NCBI GenBank assembly: GCA_964484285.1
Contig: CAZAEO010000019.1
Coordinates: forward strand, 1 to 24,352
Source of the DNA: CAZUQP01 sp964484285
GTDB lineage: Bacteria > Pseudomonadota > Gammaproteobacteria > DSM-16500
Reading direction: 5' to 3'
DNA length: 24,352 bases
Position 1 is the first letter of the stretch, and each line of letters starts with the position of its first letter. Below, one piece after another: positions 6,857-14,805 of this stretch. The translations under genes were made by a program, and so were the position numbers. The notes under the pieces were generated by a model. The model was not told where the DNA came from. It worked only from the letters and a program-made list of their open reading frames with translations, and searched no databases.

Positions 6857-8488
6857 ATGTTATTTTGGAACAAATCAATAATAAGAAACGCATTACTTGG
6901 CATATATAGTTTATTGTTTAGCAGTATTCTCTTCGCATCTGCCAGTATAGAAGGTATCCAAGTATATTCCCAAGATATTGATTTTTCCTGGGAACGAAAA
7001 CAACGTATTGCTGATGACCTTGATCGTTATAACAATGCCGATAACATTTGGGATGTGCTACGGCAAGAATTCACATTACCGCATTACGAAGATAATCCCC
7101 TTGTGCAAAAAAAAATCGAATGGTTTCTTGAGCACCAAAACTACTTAGTTAACTCCATGAATCGCGCCGCCCCTTATTTGTACTACATTTCACAACAAAC
7201 TAAAAAACGACATCTACCCGCAGAACTTGTCTTATTACCCATCATTGAAAGCGCTTATAATCCATTTGCATTCAATGCGTCTTCAGGCGCCTCTGGCATT
7301 TGGCAAATGATGCCTGACACGGCTTCAGGGTATGGCGTTAGACAAAACTGGTGGTACGATGGTCGTCGCGATATTATTGCTTCAACCAAAGCTGCGCTCA
7401 ACCATCTAGCTTACTTACAAAGTTTTTTTGAAGGTAACTGGTTACTAGCCATTGCTGCTTATGATACAGGAGAAGGTAACGTTCTTTCTGCTATTCGCAA
7501 AAATATTAATAATGGAGAAAATACAGATTACTGGTCTTTGCCTTTGGCCCAAGAAACGCAAGACTACGTGCCGAGATTACTTGCGCTTGCCACGATTATT
7601 AGTCATCCCTATAAGTACTTCATTAATTTTCCACCTGTTCCGAATGCGCCTTATCTTGCAGAAGTGAATATTGGCTCACAAATTGCATTACAACATGCCG
7701 CCTCCTTCGCAGGATTGAGTTTGAAACAATTAAAACAATTGAATCCAGGCTACAATCGTTCTGCAACAGATCCTCATGGCCCGTTTAAATTAGTCTTGCC
7801 TATTGAAAACGTTGAACAGTTTACCGAAAATTTAGCAAGATACCCTCTCTATCAGCATATAAATTGGGCGCAATATAAAGTGAAATCAGGCGACACTTTA
7901 ACCACTATTGCAAAACGATTTCACACCACGCCTTCAAGCTTACTTAAAACGAATCCATCTCTCGCACAAATTCCTAAAACAGGCACGAACATTATTATTT
8001 CGCGCACGACACCCAATATATCAAAAACTATTTTAGAATCAGAGCAACCCGTTATCACTGCGGAAAATCATCCTATATTGCATCGAAAAACTGCGTTAAC
8101 TGCTTCTTTGACAAATAAAATAAAACACGTCTCTGGATCTTACGCCCTTCAACCTGGCGATACACTTTATATGGTACGTCAAAAAGATGACTTAAGCAAA
8201 ATAGCCAAGCGATTTCGGATAGCACAAAATACATTAGCAGAGATTAATCAGCTAAACAGCAGAGAATTGCATCCCGGACAAAAAATTATTATCCCAACCC
8301 ACAAAAATTCAACATCAAAATATGAGTTAACACCAGGCGATACGATTTATATGGTGAGACGCGGTGATACTATCGAAAAAATTGCCCAACAATTTCATAC
8401 CACACCAACAGCTATCAGACTCATTAATCTGTTAGCGAGTAACGACTTGCAAGAAGGTGATCGATTAGTTATTCCGACGCACGTTTAA
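6857..8488 (+). CDS. mltD: Membrane-bound lytic murein transglycosylase D
   Basis: MltD cleaves the MurNAc-GlcNAc bond of peptidoglycan to form 1,6-anhydro ends. The 543-residue protein has an N-terminal hydrophobic signal segment (about residues 8-28) without an obvious lipobox cysteine. A family 1 SLT domain follows with catalytic E131 in LLPIIESAYNP, then SGIWQMMPDTASGYG. Three LysM domains lie near residues 340-382, 436-480 and 496-540. The last two are each led by the same Y-x-L-x-PGDT-x-YMV stretch, so they look like a recent tandem duplication. A GGA six bases before the ATG supports the start. It diverges from yafS as in E. coli. Its last 24 bases overlap the convergent ankyrin gene. 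Confidence 0.94.
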   Translation: MLFWNKSIIRNALLGIYSLLFSSILFASASIEGIQVYSQDIDFSWERKQRIADDLDRYNNADNIWDVLRQEFTLPHYEDNPLVQKKIEWFLEHQNYLVNSMNRAAPYLYYISQQTKKRHLPAELVLLPIIESAYNPFAFNASSGASGIWQMMPDTASGYGVRQNWWYDGRRDIIASTKAALNHLAYLQSFFEGNWLLAIAAYDTGEGNVLSAIRKNINNGENTDYWSLPLAQETQDYVPRLLALATIISHPYKYFINFPPVPNAPYLAEVNIGSQIALQHAASFAGLSLKQLKQLNPGYNRSATDPHGPFKLVLPIENVEQFTENLARYPLYQHINWAQYKVKSGDTLTTIAKRFHTTPSSLLKTNPSLAQIPKTGTNIIISRTTPNISKTILESEQPVITAENHPILHRKTALTASLTNKIKHVSGSYALQPGDTLYMVRQKDDLSKIAKRFRIAQNTLAEINQLNSRELHPGQKIIIPTHKNSTSKYELTPGDTIYMVRRGDTIEKIAQQFHTTPTAIRLINLLASNDLQEGDRLVIPTHV

Positions 8489-9343
8489 GCCACCATCACT
8501 TTTAACCTGGCCACTCTCTTTTATTTCTTGGTTTTTAGCTTTAGTTGGGATTGTAAATAACCACATTTTTTCTGATAATTTCTGATTAATTGGAATAGCA
8601 TTACGATATTCACAAAAATCAAATATGCCCGCGAAGAAATTGCGTCTATGTCGAGCATAAGAGCAAGGCTGATCTTGTGAAGTAAAGAAACAGGTATCAG
8701 GATTTTTCCATTTCAGATTGCTACATAGATCTTCCATGTGAAATACAATATCGGTATAAGCTGTTTCCCCGGGTATATGCAGATCCTCTCTATCTATAAA
8801 ACTTTGCAAATAGTCACCTTTGGTATTAAAAAATACCGGCTTAAATGCCCACCAACGATATTCAAATACCAACATATTTTTATCATATTGGCTAGCAATT
8901 TCATTGGCCTGATAATATCGAATAAAATTAAAAAGTAATATTTCCCTCTGATAAAGATTATAGGGTGTCATTAAATAGGATTCTGTAATATGAGACTGCC
9001 CCCATCTTTTGGTGATTGCATGTGGATCTGCACCTTTTGCTATAAGCATTTCAATTATTTTATCCTGCCGTAACATACAAGCCCAATGCAACGCGGTTAA
9101 TCCCCTACAATCTCTTGCATGCACATCAATATCAGGATGTTTTAACAGTGCTTCGACAACAGGAATATTGCCTTTTTTCAATGCCAACAAAAGCGGTGTA
9201 TTTACAAGCGATTTTACATTAATGATATCAACGCTATCTTTTTCTTCAATATAGGTTAAAGCTGATTTTGTATCATTTTGATCAATCGCATTGTGTAATT
9301 TAGTGTTAGTTTCCACCTGATAACGTTGGCGTGCTTGAGCCAT
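8465..9343 (-). CDS. Ankyrin-repeat protein, candidate secreted effector
   Basis: The 292-residue protein opens with about three ankyrin repeats (residues 13-115). They are recognisable by TPLLLALKKGNIPVVEALLKH followed by LTALHWACMLRQDKIIEML and GADP turns. Ankyrin repeats bind other proteins; in intracellular gammaproteobacteria such proteins are often type IV effectors. The remaining 175 residues, rich in aromatics and cysteines, match nothing I recognise. There is no signal peptide or membrane segment. The C-terminus is short, charged and polar, compatible with a Dot/Icm-type signal but not diagnostic. The ATG follows GAGG by nine bases and lies 38 bp inside the end of the upstream gene, so translation is probably coupled. 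The final codons overlap mltD on the other strand. Confidence 0.82.
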   Translation of the reverse strand: MAQARQRYQVETNTKLHNAIDQNDTKSALTYIEEKDSVDIINVKSLVNTPLLLALKKGNIPVVEALLKHPDIDVHARDCRGLTALHWACMLRQDKIIEMLIAKGADPHAITKRWGQSHITESYLMTPYNLYQREILLFNFIRYYQANEIASQYDKNMLVFEYRWWAFKPVFFNTKGDYLQSFIDREDLHIPGETAYTDIVFHMEDLCSNLKWKNPDTCFFTSQDQPCSYARHRRNFFAGIFDFCEYRNAIPINQKLSEKMWLFTIPTKAKNQEIKESGQVKSDGGLNVRRNN

Positions 9344-11537
9344 TATGTTTTTCCTCGTTTTGTGTAGATTGTTCTATACTATTTGTTGCCGCCTTTGGAG
9401 AATATATACCAAGTTCTCCTGGCGCTTTCTCTGCAATAAAGGGATTTAAAGATGCCGATGTTTTTAAAGCAGATATGAATTGTTGGGATATTTCATCTTG
9501 CTGTTCTAATTCTAAGATAGGCTGAAGATATTTATGACACCATTGGAAAGAAAGTTGATCATCCTCTCTCGCATTTAAAGGTAACCTATTAAGAGCTTGC
9601 AATAACCTATTTAAGCCTTGTGAGGGAAAATCTTCATATGCTTTTGAATAATCGCTATAGTACGCCATCCAATTAGCAGCGAACTGAGTTAGTAACTTCG
9701 GCGTTAATTTTTTACCATTTAATTCTGGAAGAGTTTCTTCGCCTTTGACATAAATAGGTCTGCGCATAGGATAGGTTATTCCTACTTTAAGCTCATCCGG
9801 ATGATCCATTAAATGAGTTATACGCTTCATAATTTCTTTATCAAGTTCAAATGCAACTTTTCCATCTAAATGTGGCATTTGATCGGTTTCGATATTAAAT
9901 ATCTGACATAATAAAATTCGCATCCTCACTGTAAAGCTATCGAAATCAATTTGACCCATTACATATTTACATTCGGCCAAAAAATAATAAAACAATTTAG
10001 GCAAACTTAGAGTAGGATCAAATTCCATATCTTTCATTTCCTGGTTTGCGCTCTCAGCAAATCGTTTAAATTCACGTTCGCATAAATCAAAAAAATGATG
10101 GCGTTGATCGCCTTGAATACAATGCGGTTGCAATAAAAACTCTATATTTTTAATAAAGTGTTTACGAACATAGAGAGAATGAAACTCTTTAAGAGGTTCA
10201 TCTAGTAGTTTATTTTGTTCTATAAAAGAATTAAGTTGTTTTTCATCTTCAAAAATAGAATACACTTTATTTAGATCAAGATTTTTTATTTTATTTAGTA
10301 AATATTCATTAAGATACTTCCTTATAGAGTCACCAATCAGCTCAATAATCTTATCATCCGCGATACGATTAATTTGAATCAGTACTTCGGTTTTTTTATG
10401 TTCAGAAATCTTATCTAAACAAGCTTTCACTTTTGGGTTAGTCTGATAGGCATTCAATATATTTTGCATATCTTGCTTTATGTTTTCATGAGTTTTTGGG
10501 CGATAACTTTCAACAACTCTCTTAAAATAATGGATGATTGCATTTGAATAATCATCATTACTCAAATTATTTTCTATGATTTTTGAAACAAAAAATGGAA
10601 TAGTCAATCCTCTATTATTTACCTTTTCAGCTAATTCTTTATTAAGTTTAATTTTTTCAACAAGGCCATCGATATCAGGGAAATTTAAATCGCTCAAAAG
10701 CCTATTTCTTGCCCTATCAATATCATTGCTAATATGCGAAGCTACTTCACTAAGAAGTTCTCCTTCCGTGTCTTTTTTATATTGAGCAGAAGCATTTTTT
10801 TGATAGCTATATTCTCCGCAATTTACAATAGAATACTGTGTATCTATAGTTAATGATGTCTCCTCCCGACCAATCGAAATTTCACACTTCTTTCCTCTTA
10901 ATCGATCTGCCCATTTTTCTCGATTCTTTTTACCCAGTTGAATTGCCTCTGGAGAATAATAAAATCCTTCGCCAGGAATAGTAAGGCGCATTTTATTAAA
11001 GTTAACTGATAATTTTTCAGGGCGAATAACTAATTCATCATTTTCAATTTCTACCGCGCCTTTTTGATAGACATCTTCCAAGACAGTAAGTGCATTAAAT
11101 CCGCAGTCACGTTGACGAATCTGCTGGGAAACCATGGGATCATTTACTTCACAATTAGGAAAAATGTTTCTAAAAAATTTCTTATGTTTTTCAAAAGCTG
11201 TTTTCTTAGGACAGGTATTTTTTTCTGACAAGTTAGGCGATGGATCCACACAAATCACTTGAACTTGAACTTGATTTTCGTTTTTCACTTGAAGTTGATT
11301 TTTGTTTTTGTAAATAAAAAATGGAACATAGTGGACATGATCAAAATTATGTATGCCTGAAACAATAATCGGCTGGTTAATGTCAATGGACTTAACCAAT
11401 TCTTTCAACTTTTCACTGTCTTGATTCATGATGGCAACAGGCACATAAAAGAATTTGGCATGTAAATTATCCGCTTTTATTTCTTGTGACTTTTCATCCA
11501 ACAATTTATTAACCAATACATTTGCATTTTTTTTCAT
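9306..11537 (-). CDS. Putative CE-clan cysteine protease effector (Ulp1/YopJ-like)
   Basis: This 743-residue protein has no overall match I recognise. Residues 60-150 show the ordered signature of CE-clan enzymes: H69 in DHVHYVPFFIYK, D98 closing a strand in VICVDPSPN, Q139 and C145 in SQQIRQRDCGFNAL. The Gln-to-Cys spacing of six and the DCG nucleophile motif match Ulp1/SENP proteases. Bacterial members are secreted deubiquitinases, deSUMOylases or YopJ-type acetyltransferases. The C-terminal 500 residues are helical, charged and unassigned. There is no signal peptide. The polar tail has a NEEK cluster followed by small residues, compatible with a type IVB signal. The start overlaps the upstream stop as TAATG, and the gene overlaps the ankyrin gene by 38 bp. 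Catalysis is inferred from motifs only. Confidence 0.72.
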   Translation of the reverse strand: MKKNANVLVNKLLDEKSQEIKADNLHAKFFYVPVAIMNQDSEKLKELVKSIDINQPIIVSGIHNFDHVHYVPFFIYKNKNQLQVKNENQVQVQVICVDPSPNLSEKNTCPKKTAFEKHKKFFRNIFPNCEVNDPMVSQQIRQRDCGFNALTVLEDVYQKGAVEIENDELVIRPEKLSVNFNKMRLTIPGEGFYYSPEAIQLGKKNREKWADRLRGKKCEISIGREETSLTIDTQYSIVNCGEYSYQKNASAQYKKDTEGELLSEVASHISNDIDRARNRLLSDLNFPDIDGLVEKIKLNKELAEKVNNRGLTIPFFVSKIIENNLSNDDYSNAIIHYFKRVVESYRPKTHENIKQDMQNILNAYQTNPKVKACLDKISEHKKTEVLIQINRIADDKIIELIGDSIRKYLNEYLLNKIKNLDLNKVYSIFEDEKQLNSFIEQNKLLDEPLKEFHSLYVRKHFIKNIEFLLQPHCIQGDQRHHFFDLCEREFKRFAESANQEMKDMEFDPTLSLPKLFYYFLAECKYVMGQIDFDSFTVRMRILLCQIFNIETDQMPHLDGKVAFELDKEIMKRITHLMDHPDELKVGITYPMRRPIYVKGEETLPELNGKKLTPKLLTQFAANWMAYYSDYSKAYEDFPSQGLNRLLQALNRLPLNAREDDQLSFQWCHKYLQPILELEQQDEISQQFISALKTSASLNPFIAEKAPGELGIYSPKAATNSIEQSTQNEEKHNGSSTPTLSGGN

Positions 11538-13135
11538 TAAATAGAGTTCAGCATTACTAAACTAATATCTGATTCTTCTAATTGAAATAATTCTTCCGGA
11601 CTTAAGATTTGCGTGTTTTTTGATAAGTTTGGCGATTGATAACCCGCGGGAACTATAGATCCGATTCCAAGTTGATATCGCTGAACATTAACTTGCTCAA
11701 TTTCTTCTGCCGTTTTACCTGCAGCTAATATTTCATTCAACCGAGGATGAATATTGGGAATTTTTATATGCAGTTGCCAATCAGCTTTCAACTGTTTTTC
11801 AATCAGCTCAAAAAATAATGCTTGATTGCAGTGTCGGAAAATAGGCTTGAGCTCTTTATGAGTTAGAGCGGAAAAATAAATATCGTTACTCAACACATCT
11901 CTCAATAAGTTATCGTCTTTAAATTTTTCAAAAAATGTATTTTGTTTTTTTATAATATCTTTGAGTGCACGTATACGGTTCCATAACGTACCACGATTGC
12001 CATCTGTATTCAGTATTTTTGTTACAAAACCACGTGATTGATTTGTATAACCGGCATTTCTTCGGAATGCTTGATCCTGACATAATGTGTTAAATTGCGC
12101 CCAGGACGAACTGCTTTTATTAATTGCCCCCACTAATTGATCATACGCCATTCCCCGCGTATCCCATATTTTTCTGCTTGGGAAAACCCATATCCCTTTA
12201 CCGACGTGTTTATGTTCATTATTTTCTGTTAAATTGTTATCTGCATATTCACGCAAAACAGTCAACATCTGAGCTTTAATAGATCCATGAAGATGCTGTT
12301 GAACTTCGGAATAGACTTTCATTTTTTCTGGATTTTCAAGAAATTCTATAATATTTTCTTTGTTTTCCAAAATATAAAATGGCGAAAAATTTTTCAATAC
12401 ATCATGAAATCGATCGGAATATTGTTTTTTTAATAATATATCAATCAAAACAGTTTTTAAGTGACCTATTCCTTGTGATATTACTTGATATGCTTCGAAA
12501 TATCGCGAAACAATTACTTCATTAAAGTTACCGAATAAAGTGATCGGTTGTCGCTCCAACCCTGTGAATGGATCTAAATAATCGCTATAGAAATCTGTTT
12601 TTTTTGCAGCATTATATTTTTTAAACTGATACTTAGCATCTTCAAATACTAGATTTTTTCTTTTATCTCGATAAACCTTTTCATTGTTATCAATAAAAAT
12701 GTTTTCGCTATTTTTAAAATCTTCTTGAAAAAACGGCTCGGAAGTTATAGGACAATAATCCAACAATTTTATTGCAATTTTTCGTTTATATTTTTCTTTC
12801 CTGATTTCTTCTTCTGTTTTTACTTCGCGTTCATTAGCTGTTTCAGCACTCAAATACAAATAAAGAAACTTCAAAATGACATAAGCGCCTTCAGCATCTG
12901 TTTTTTTCAAGGAAGGCACAATGCGCCCAAACACATAAGACAAATCGTCCTCACTCTGAGAGTCAAAAAATATATCGGCTTCATTATACTGCTTGAATAA
13001 TGCTTTAAATTGCGTTTGATATTTTTTATAGCCAGGCAGTGTTTGCAATATTTCAATAAATTGTTGCTGTTGCTCTTTTTCCGAATCAGCATTTTTTACT
13101 TCAAGATCAAGATTTATCGCTCTACCACCTGCCAT
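11537..13135 (-). CDS. Unknown 532-aa protein, candidate effector with U-box-like motifs
   Basis: First gene of the operon, of no family I can name. The N-terminal 125 residues are helical with a charged stretch. Residues 128-215 contain CPITSEPFF and then DPFTGLERQPITLFGN with hydrophobic V-I-V and RYF downstream. The second resembles the U-box pattern DP-x-T-G...P-x-x-L-x-x-G, but is one residue shorter between the two prolines. U-box proteins are E3 ubiquitin ligases and occur among Legionella effectors; the match here is weak. The C-terminus LSPEELFQLEESD followed by hydrophobic residues and NSI resembles an E-block type IVB secretion signal. GAGGAAA precedes the ATG by about five bases. 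The gene ends in TAATG shared with the next start. Confidence 0.7.
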   Translation of the reverse strand: MAGGRAINLDLEVKNADSEKEQQQQFIEILQTLPGYKKYQTQFKALFKQYNEADIFFDSQSEDDLSYVFGRIVPSLKKTDAEGAYVILKFLYLYLSAETANEREVKTEEEIRKEKYKRKIAIKLLDYCPITSEPFFQEDFKNSENIFIDNNEKVYRDKRKNLVFEDAKYQFKKYNAAKKTDFYSDYLDPFTGLERQPITLFGNFNEVIVSRYFEAYQVISQGIGHLKTVLIDILLKKQYSDRFHDVLKNFSPFYILENKENIIEFLENPEKMKVYSEVQQHLHGSIKAQMLTVLREYADNNLTENNEHKHVGKGIWVFPSRKIWDTRGMAYDQLVGAINKSSSSWAQFNTLCQDQAFRRNAGYTNQSRGFVTKILNTDGNRGTLWNRIRALKDIIKKQNTFFEKFKDDNLLRDVLSNDIYFSALTHKELKPIFRHCNQALFFELIEKQLKADWQLHIKIPNIHPRLNEILAAGKTAEEIEQVNVQRYQLGIGSIVPAGYQSPNLSKNTQILSPEELFQLEESDISLVMLNSI

Positions 13136-13202
13136 ATCACTTTCCTCGTTTTTTCACATATCGTTTTTTATTTAACGTATCTAATATCTTACTCATTGCA
13201 CC

Positions 13203-13217
13203 TTAAGAAAGGCTTAA
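13203..13217 (-). promoter_or_regulatory. PmrA-box-like TTAA-N7-TTAA repeat
   Basis: Two TTAA half-sites start 11 bp apart (13203-13206 and 13214-13217), with C before the second on either strand, as in the Legionella/Coxiella PmrA element. On the minus strand a -10-like TATTAG follows 16 bases later, and the operon ATG at 13135 is 68-82 bp downstream. The gap also lies upstream of pilT, so direction is not certain. TTAA pairs arise by chance in AT-rich DNA. Confidence 0.35.
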
Positions 13218-13307
13218 CTTATTTATTTTTTTCATCAAGTTAGCTCTCAGCTGATGCGCTTACCCTTCAAAAAGAGTACGATAAGATCAATACCTTAGGA
13301 GATCATC

Positions 13308-14372
13308 ATGGAAATAGAAAAACTGCTTGCATTAAGCGTTAGCAAACATGCATCTGATTTACATCTATTACCCGGAGCCGTCCCTCTGATGCGCATTGAT
13401 GGGATATTAGCACCCATTAAAGATCACCCTCCCTTTTCCCCTGAAGAGAACAAAGGGTTCATTTACAGCATCATGACAGAAGAGCAACAACAGACCTTTG
13501 AGATTCATCGTGTACTTGAAATGCCATTATCGATTCCACACATCGGAAATTTTAGAGTTAGTGTATTACATCAACTACGAGGTATTGCTGCTGTTTTTCG
13601 GATAATCCCAGAAAAAATCCCCACTTTTGAAGAGCTATCTTTGCCGCCTATCTTAAAATCGTTATTAGGATTATCACACGGACTCATTTTAGTAGCTGGC
13701 CCAACGGGTTCGGGCAAAAGTACAACGCTTGCCGCCATGATTGACTATATTAATACTTTTATGGCCTGCAACATCATTACTATTGAAGATCCTATTGAGT
13801 TTATTTATCAAAATAAAAAAAGCGTATTTAACCAACTACAAGTGGGTCGTGATACGCCTGATTTTGCCACTGCATTACGCGCTTCATTAAGACAAGACCC
13901 TAATGTTATTTTGCTGGGTGAATTAAGAGACCTAGAAACCATGCGGCTCGCGCTAACTGCTGCTGAAACAGGGCATCTCGTAATGGCAACCTTACATGCG
14001 ACGTCCGCGCCAACAGCCATTAGCCGCTTTGCCGATGTTTTTCCATCCGAAGAAAAAAACCGCGTACGCAATTTACTGTCAGAAACATTACAAGCTGTCA
14101 TTTGCCAAACGCTCGTCAGAAAAACAACGGGCGGCAGAACAGCCGCATTTGAAATCATGCTCGCAACACCTGCTATTCGGCATTTTATTCGCAAAGACAT
14201 GTCCACGCATATGGAATCTGCTATGCAAACCAGCGGTGATAAAGGGATGTTTACCTTAGAACAGTATCTTCATGAACTTGTCGCCAAACGAATCATAAAT
14301 GCTACTGTTGCTAGTATGGTGCTTGCTAATCGAGGAACATTTAAAGAGGGAAGTGAAGCACCGAAAAAATAA
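13308..14372 (+). CDS. pilT: Type IV pilus retraction ATPase PilT
   Basis: PilT is the hexameric ATPase that depolymerises type IV pili and powers twitching motility. The 354-residue protein has Walker A GPTGSGKST at 131-139, the Asp box ITIEDPIEFIY around 157-167, Walker B DPNVILLGELRD at 197-208, and a His box GHLVMATLH at 222-230. It also has the PilT-specific C-terminal motif in the form AIRHFIRK (family AIRNLIRE), which separates it from PilU. TTAGGAG precedes the ATG by six bases. It stands alone: no other pilus gene is in the window. Confidence 0.93.
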   Translation: MEIEKLLALSVSKHASDLHLLPGAVPLMRIDGILAPIKDHPPFSPEENKGFIYSIMTEEQQQTFEIHRVLEMPLSIPHIGNFRVSVLHQLRGIAAVFRIIPEKIPTFEELSLPPILKSLLGLSHGLILVAGPTGSGKSTTLAAMIDYINTFMACNIITIEDPIEFIYQNKKSVFNQLQVGRDTPDFATALRASLRQDPNVILLGELRDLETMRLALTAAETGHLVMATLHATSAPTAISRFADVFPSEEKNRVRNLLSETLQAVICQTLVRKTTGGRTAAFEIMLATPAIRHFIRKDMSTHMESAMQTSGDKGMFTLEQYLHELVAKRIINATVASMVLANRGTFKEGSEAPKK

Positions 14373-14387
14373 ATATCGTCATTAAAT

Positions 14388-14420
14388 CGAGCGGGAGGGG
14401 TCGTGCGCCCCTCCTACTCG
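14388..14420. terminator. G+C-rich hairpin between pilT and the histone-like gene
   Basis: CGAG, then GGAGGGG (14394-14400), pair with CCCCTCC (14408-14414) and CTCG (14417-14420) around a 7-nt loop. It begins 15 bases after the pilT stop and lies downstream of the convergent small gene, so it could serve both. There is no T-tract on either side, so termination is only likely. Confidence 0.5.
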
Positions 14421-14436
14421 ATCGTTCCGTGGCCAA

Positions 14437-14586
14437 TTATTTCTTACTAGATTTTCTCTTCTTCCTTCGAGTTGTTCTTTTTGCTGGTTTTTTACTAACT
14501 TTTCTTCGCTTGGTTGTTTTTCTCTTTGTGCTTTTCTTCGTGGTTTTCTTTTTACTTGAAGCCTTTTTCTTTTTTCCGCGCGGCAT
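14437..14586 (-). CDS. Small lysine/arginine-rich histone H1-like protein
   Basis: This 49-residue gene starts at ATG 14586 and ends with TAA at 14437-14439. The product is 21 lysines and 8 arginines, interspersed with Ser, Thr, Ala and two prolines (MPRGKKKKASSKKKTTKKST at the start), with no hydrophobic core. Such compositions are typical of the C-terminal-like tails of histone H1 and of small DNA-compacting proteins such as Coxiella Hq1 and Chlamydia Hc1. AAGGGG lies about eight bases before the ATG, and an extended -10 promoter lies at 14621-14629. A longer overlapping frame on the same strand (14382-14591) is a shadow. Nucleic-acid binding is inferred from composition. Confidence 0.8.
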   Translation of the reverse strand: MPRGKKKKASSKKKTTKKSTKRKTTKRRKVSKKPAKRTTRRKKRKSSKK

Positions 14587-14620
14587 AACAATTCCCCTTA
14601 TGAATATTGAACACAAGGTT

Positions 14621-14629
14621 AGTATAGCA
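14621..14629 (-). promoter_or_regulatory. extended -10 promoter of the histone-like gene
   Basis: The minus strand reads TGCTATACT, an extended -10 (TGn plus five of six TATAAT bases). No good -35 is present at the usual distance, as is common for extended -10 promoters. The predicted start lies about 28 nt before the ATG at 14586. Confidence 0.5.
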
Positions 14630-14724
14630 AATACAAAAACTAAATGGTTAACATTTTGATTAAAAAACTTTTTTTCTTAATCCCAGTAGTAATTGTTCGT
14701 ATCAAAATTAGTAGTATTACGGAT

Positions 14725-14767
14725 AAATTGTCGCGAATATTGACAATTTCCCATTACCTCGTAGACT
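14725..14767 (+). promoter_or_regulatory. promoter with overlapping inverted-repeat operator
   Basis: A consensus TTGACA (14740-14745) and TAGACT (14762-14767, four of six) are separated by 16 bp, about 38 bp before the ATG at 14806. The -35 is embedded in a perfect 8-bp inverted repeat AAATTGTC-N9-GACAATTT (14725-14749). That placement is typical of a repressor operator. The regulator is unknown. Confidence 0.5.
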
Positions 14768-14805
14768 AAAACAATGAATAACACATAACACAGATAAGGA
14801 AATCT

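Noticed and set aside
8465..8488. Overlap of mltD and the ankyrin gene as evidence of a frameshift
   Set aside because: Both proteins end in plausible positions (mltD just after its third LysM). A 24-bp convergent overlap of C-termini is acceptable without invoking an error.
13808..14206. 132-residue minus-strand frame
   Set aside because: It is wholly antisense to pilT, whose motifs are intact; no independent support.
14382..14591. Basic 69-residue reading frame on the minus strand
   Set aside because: It is a different frame over the same DNA as the 49-aa histone-like gene. The 49-aa frame has the better ribosome-binding site, a pure Lys/Arg/Ser/Thr composition and ends before the hairpin; this one runs through the hairpin.
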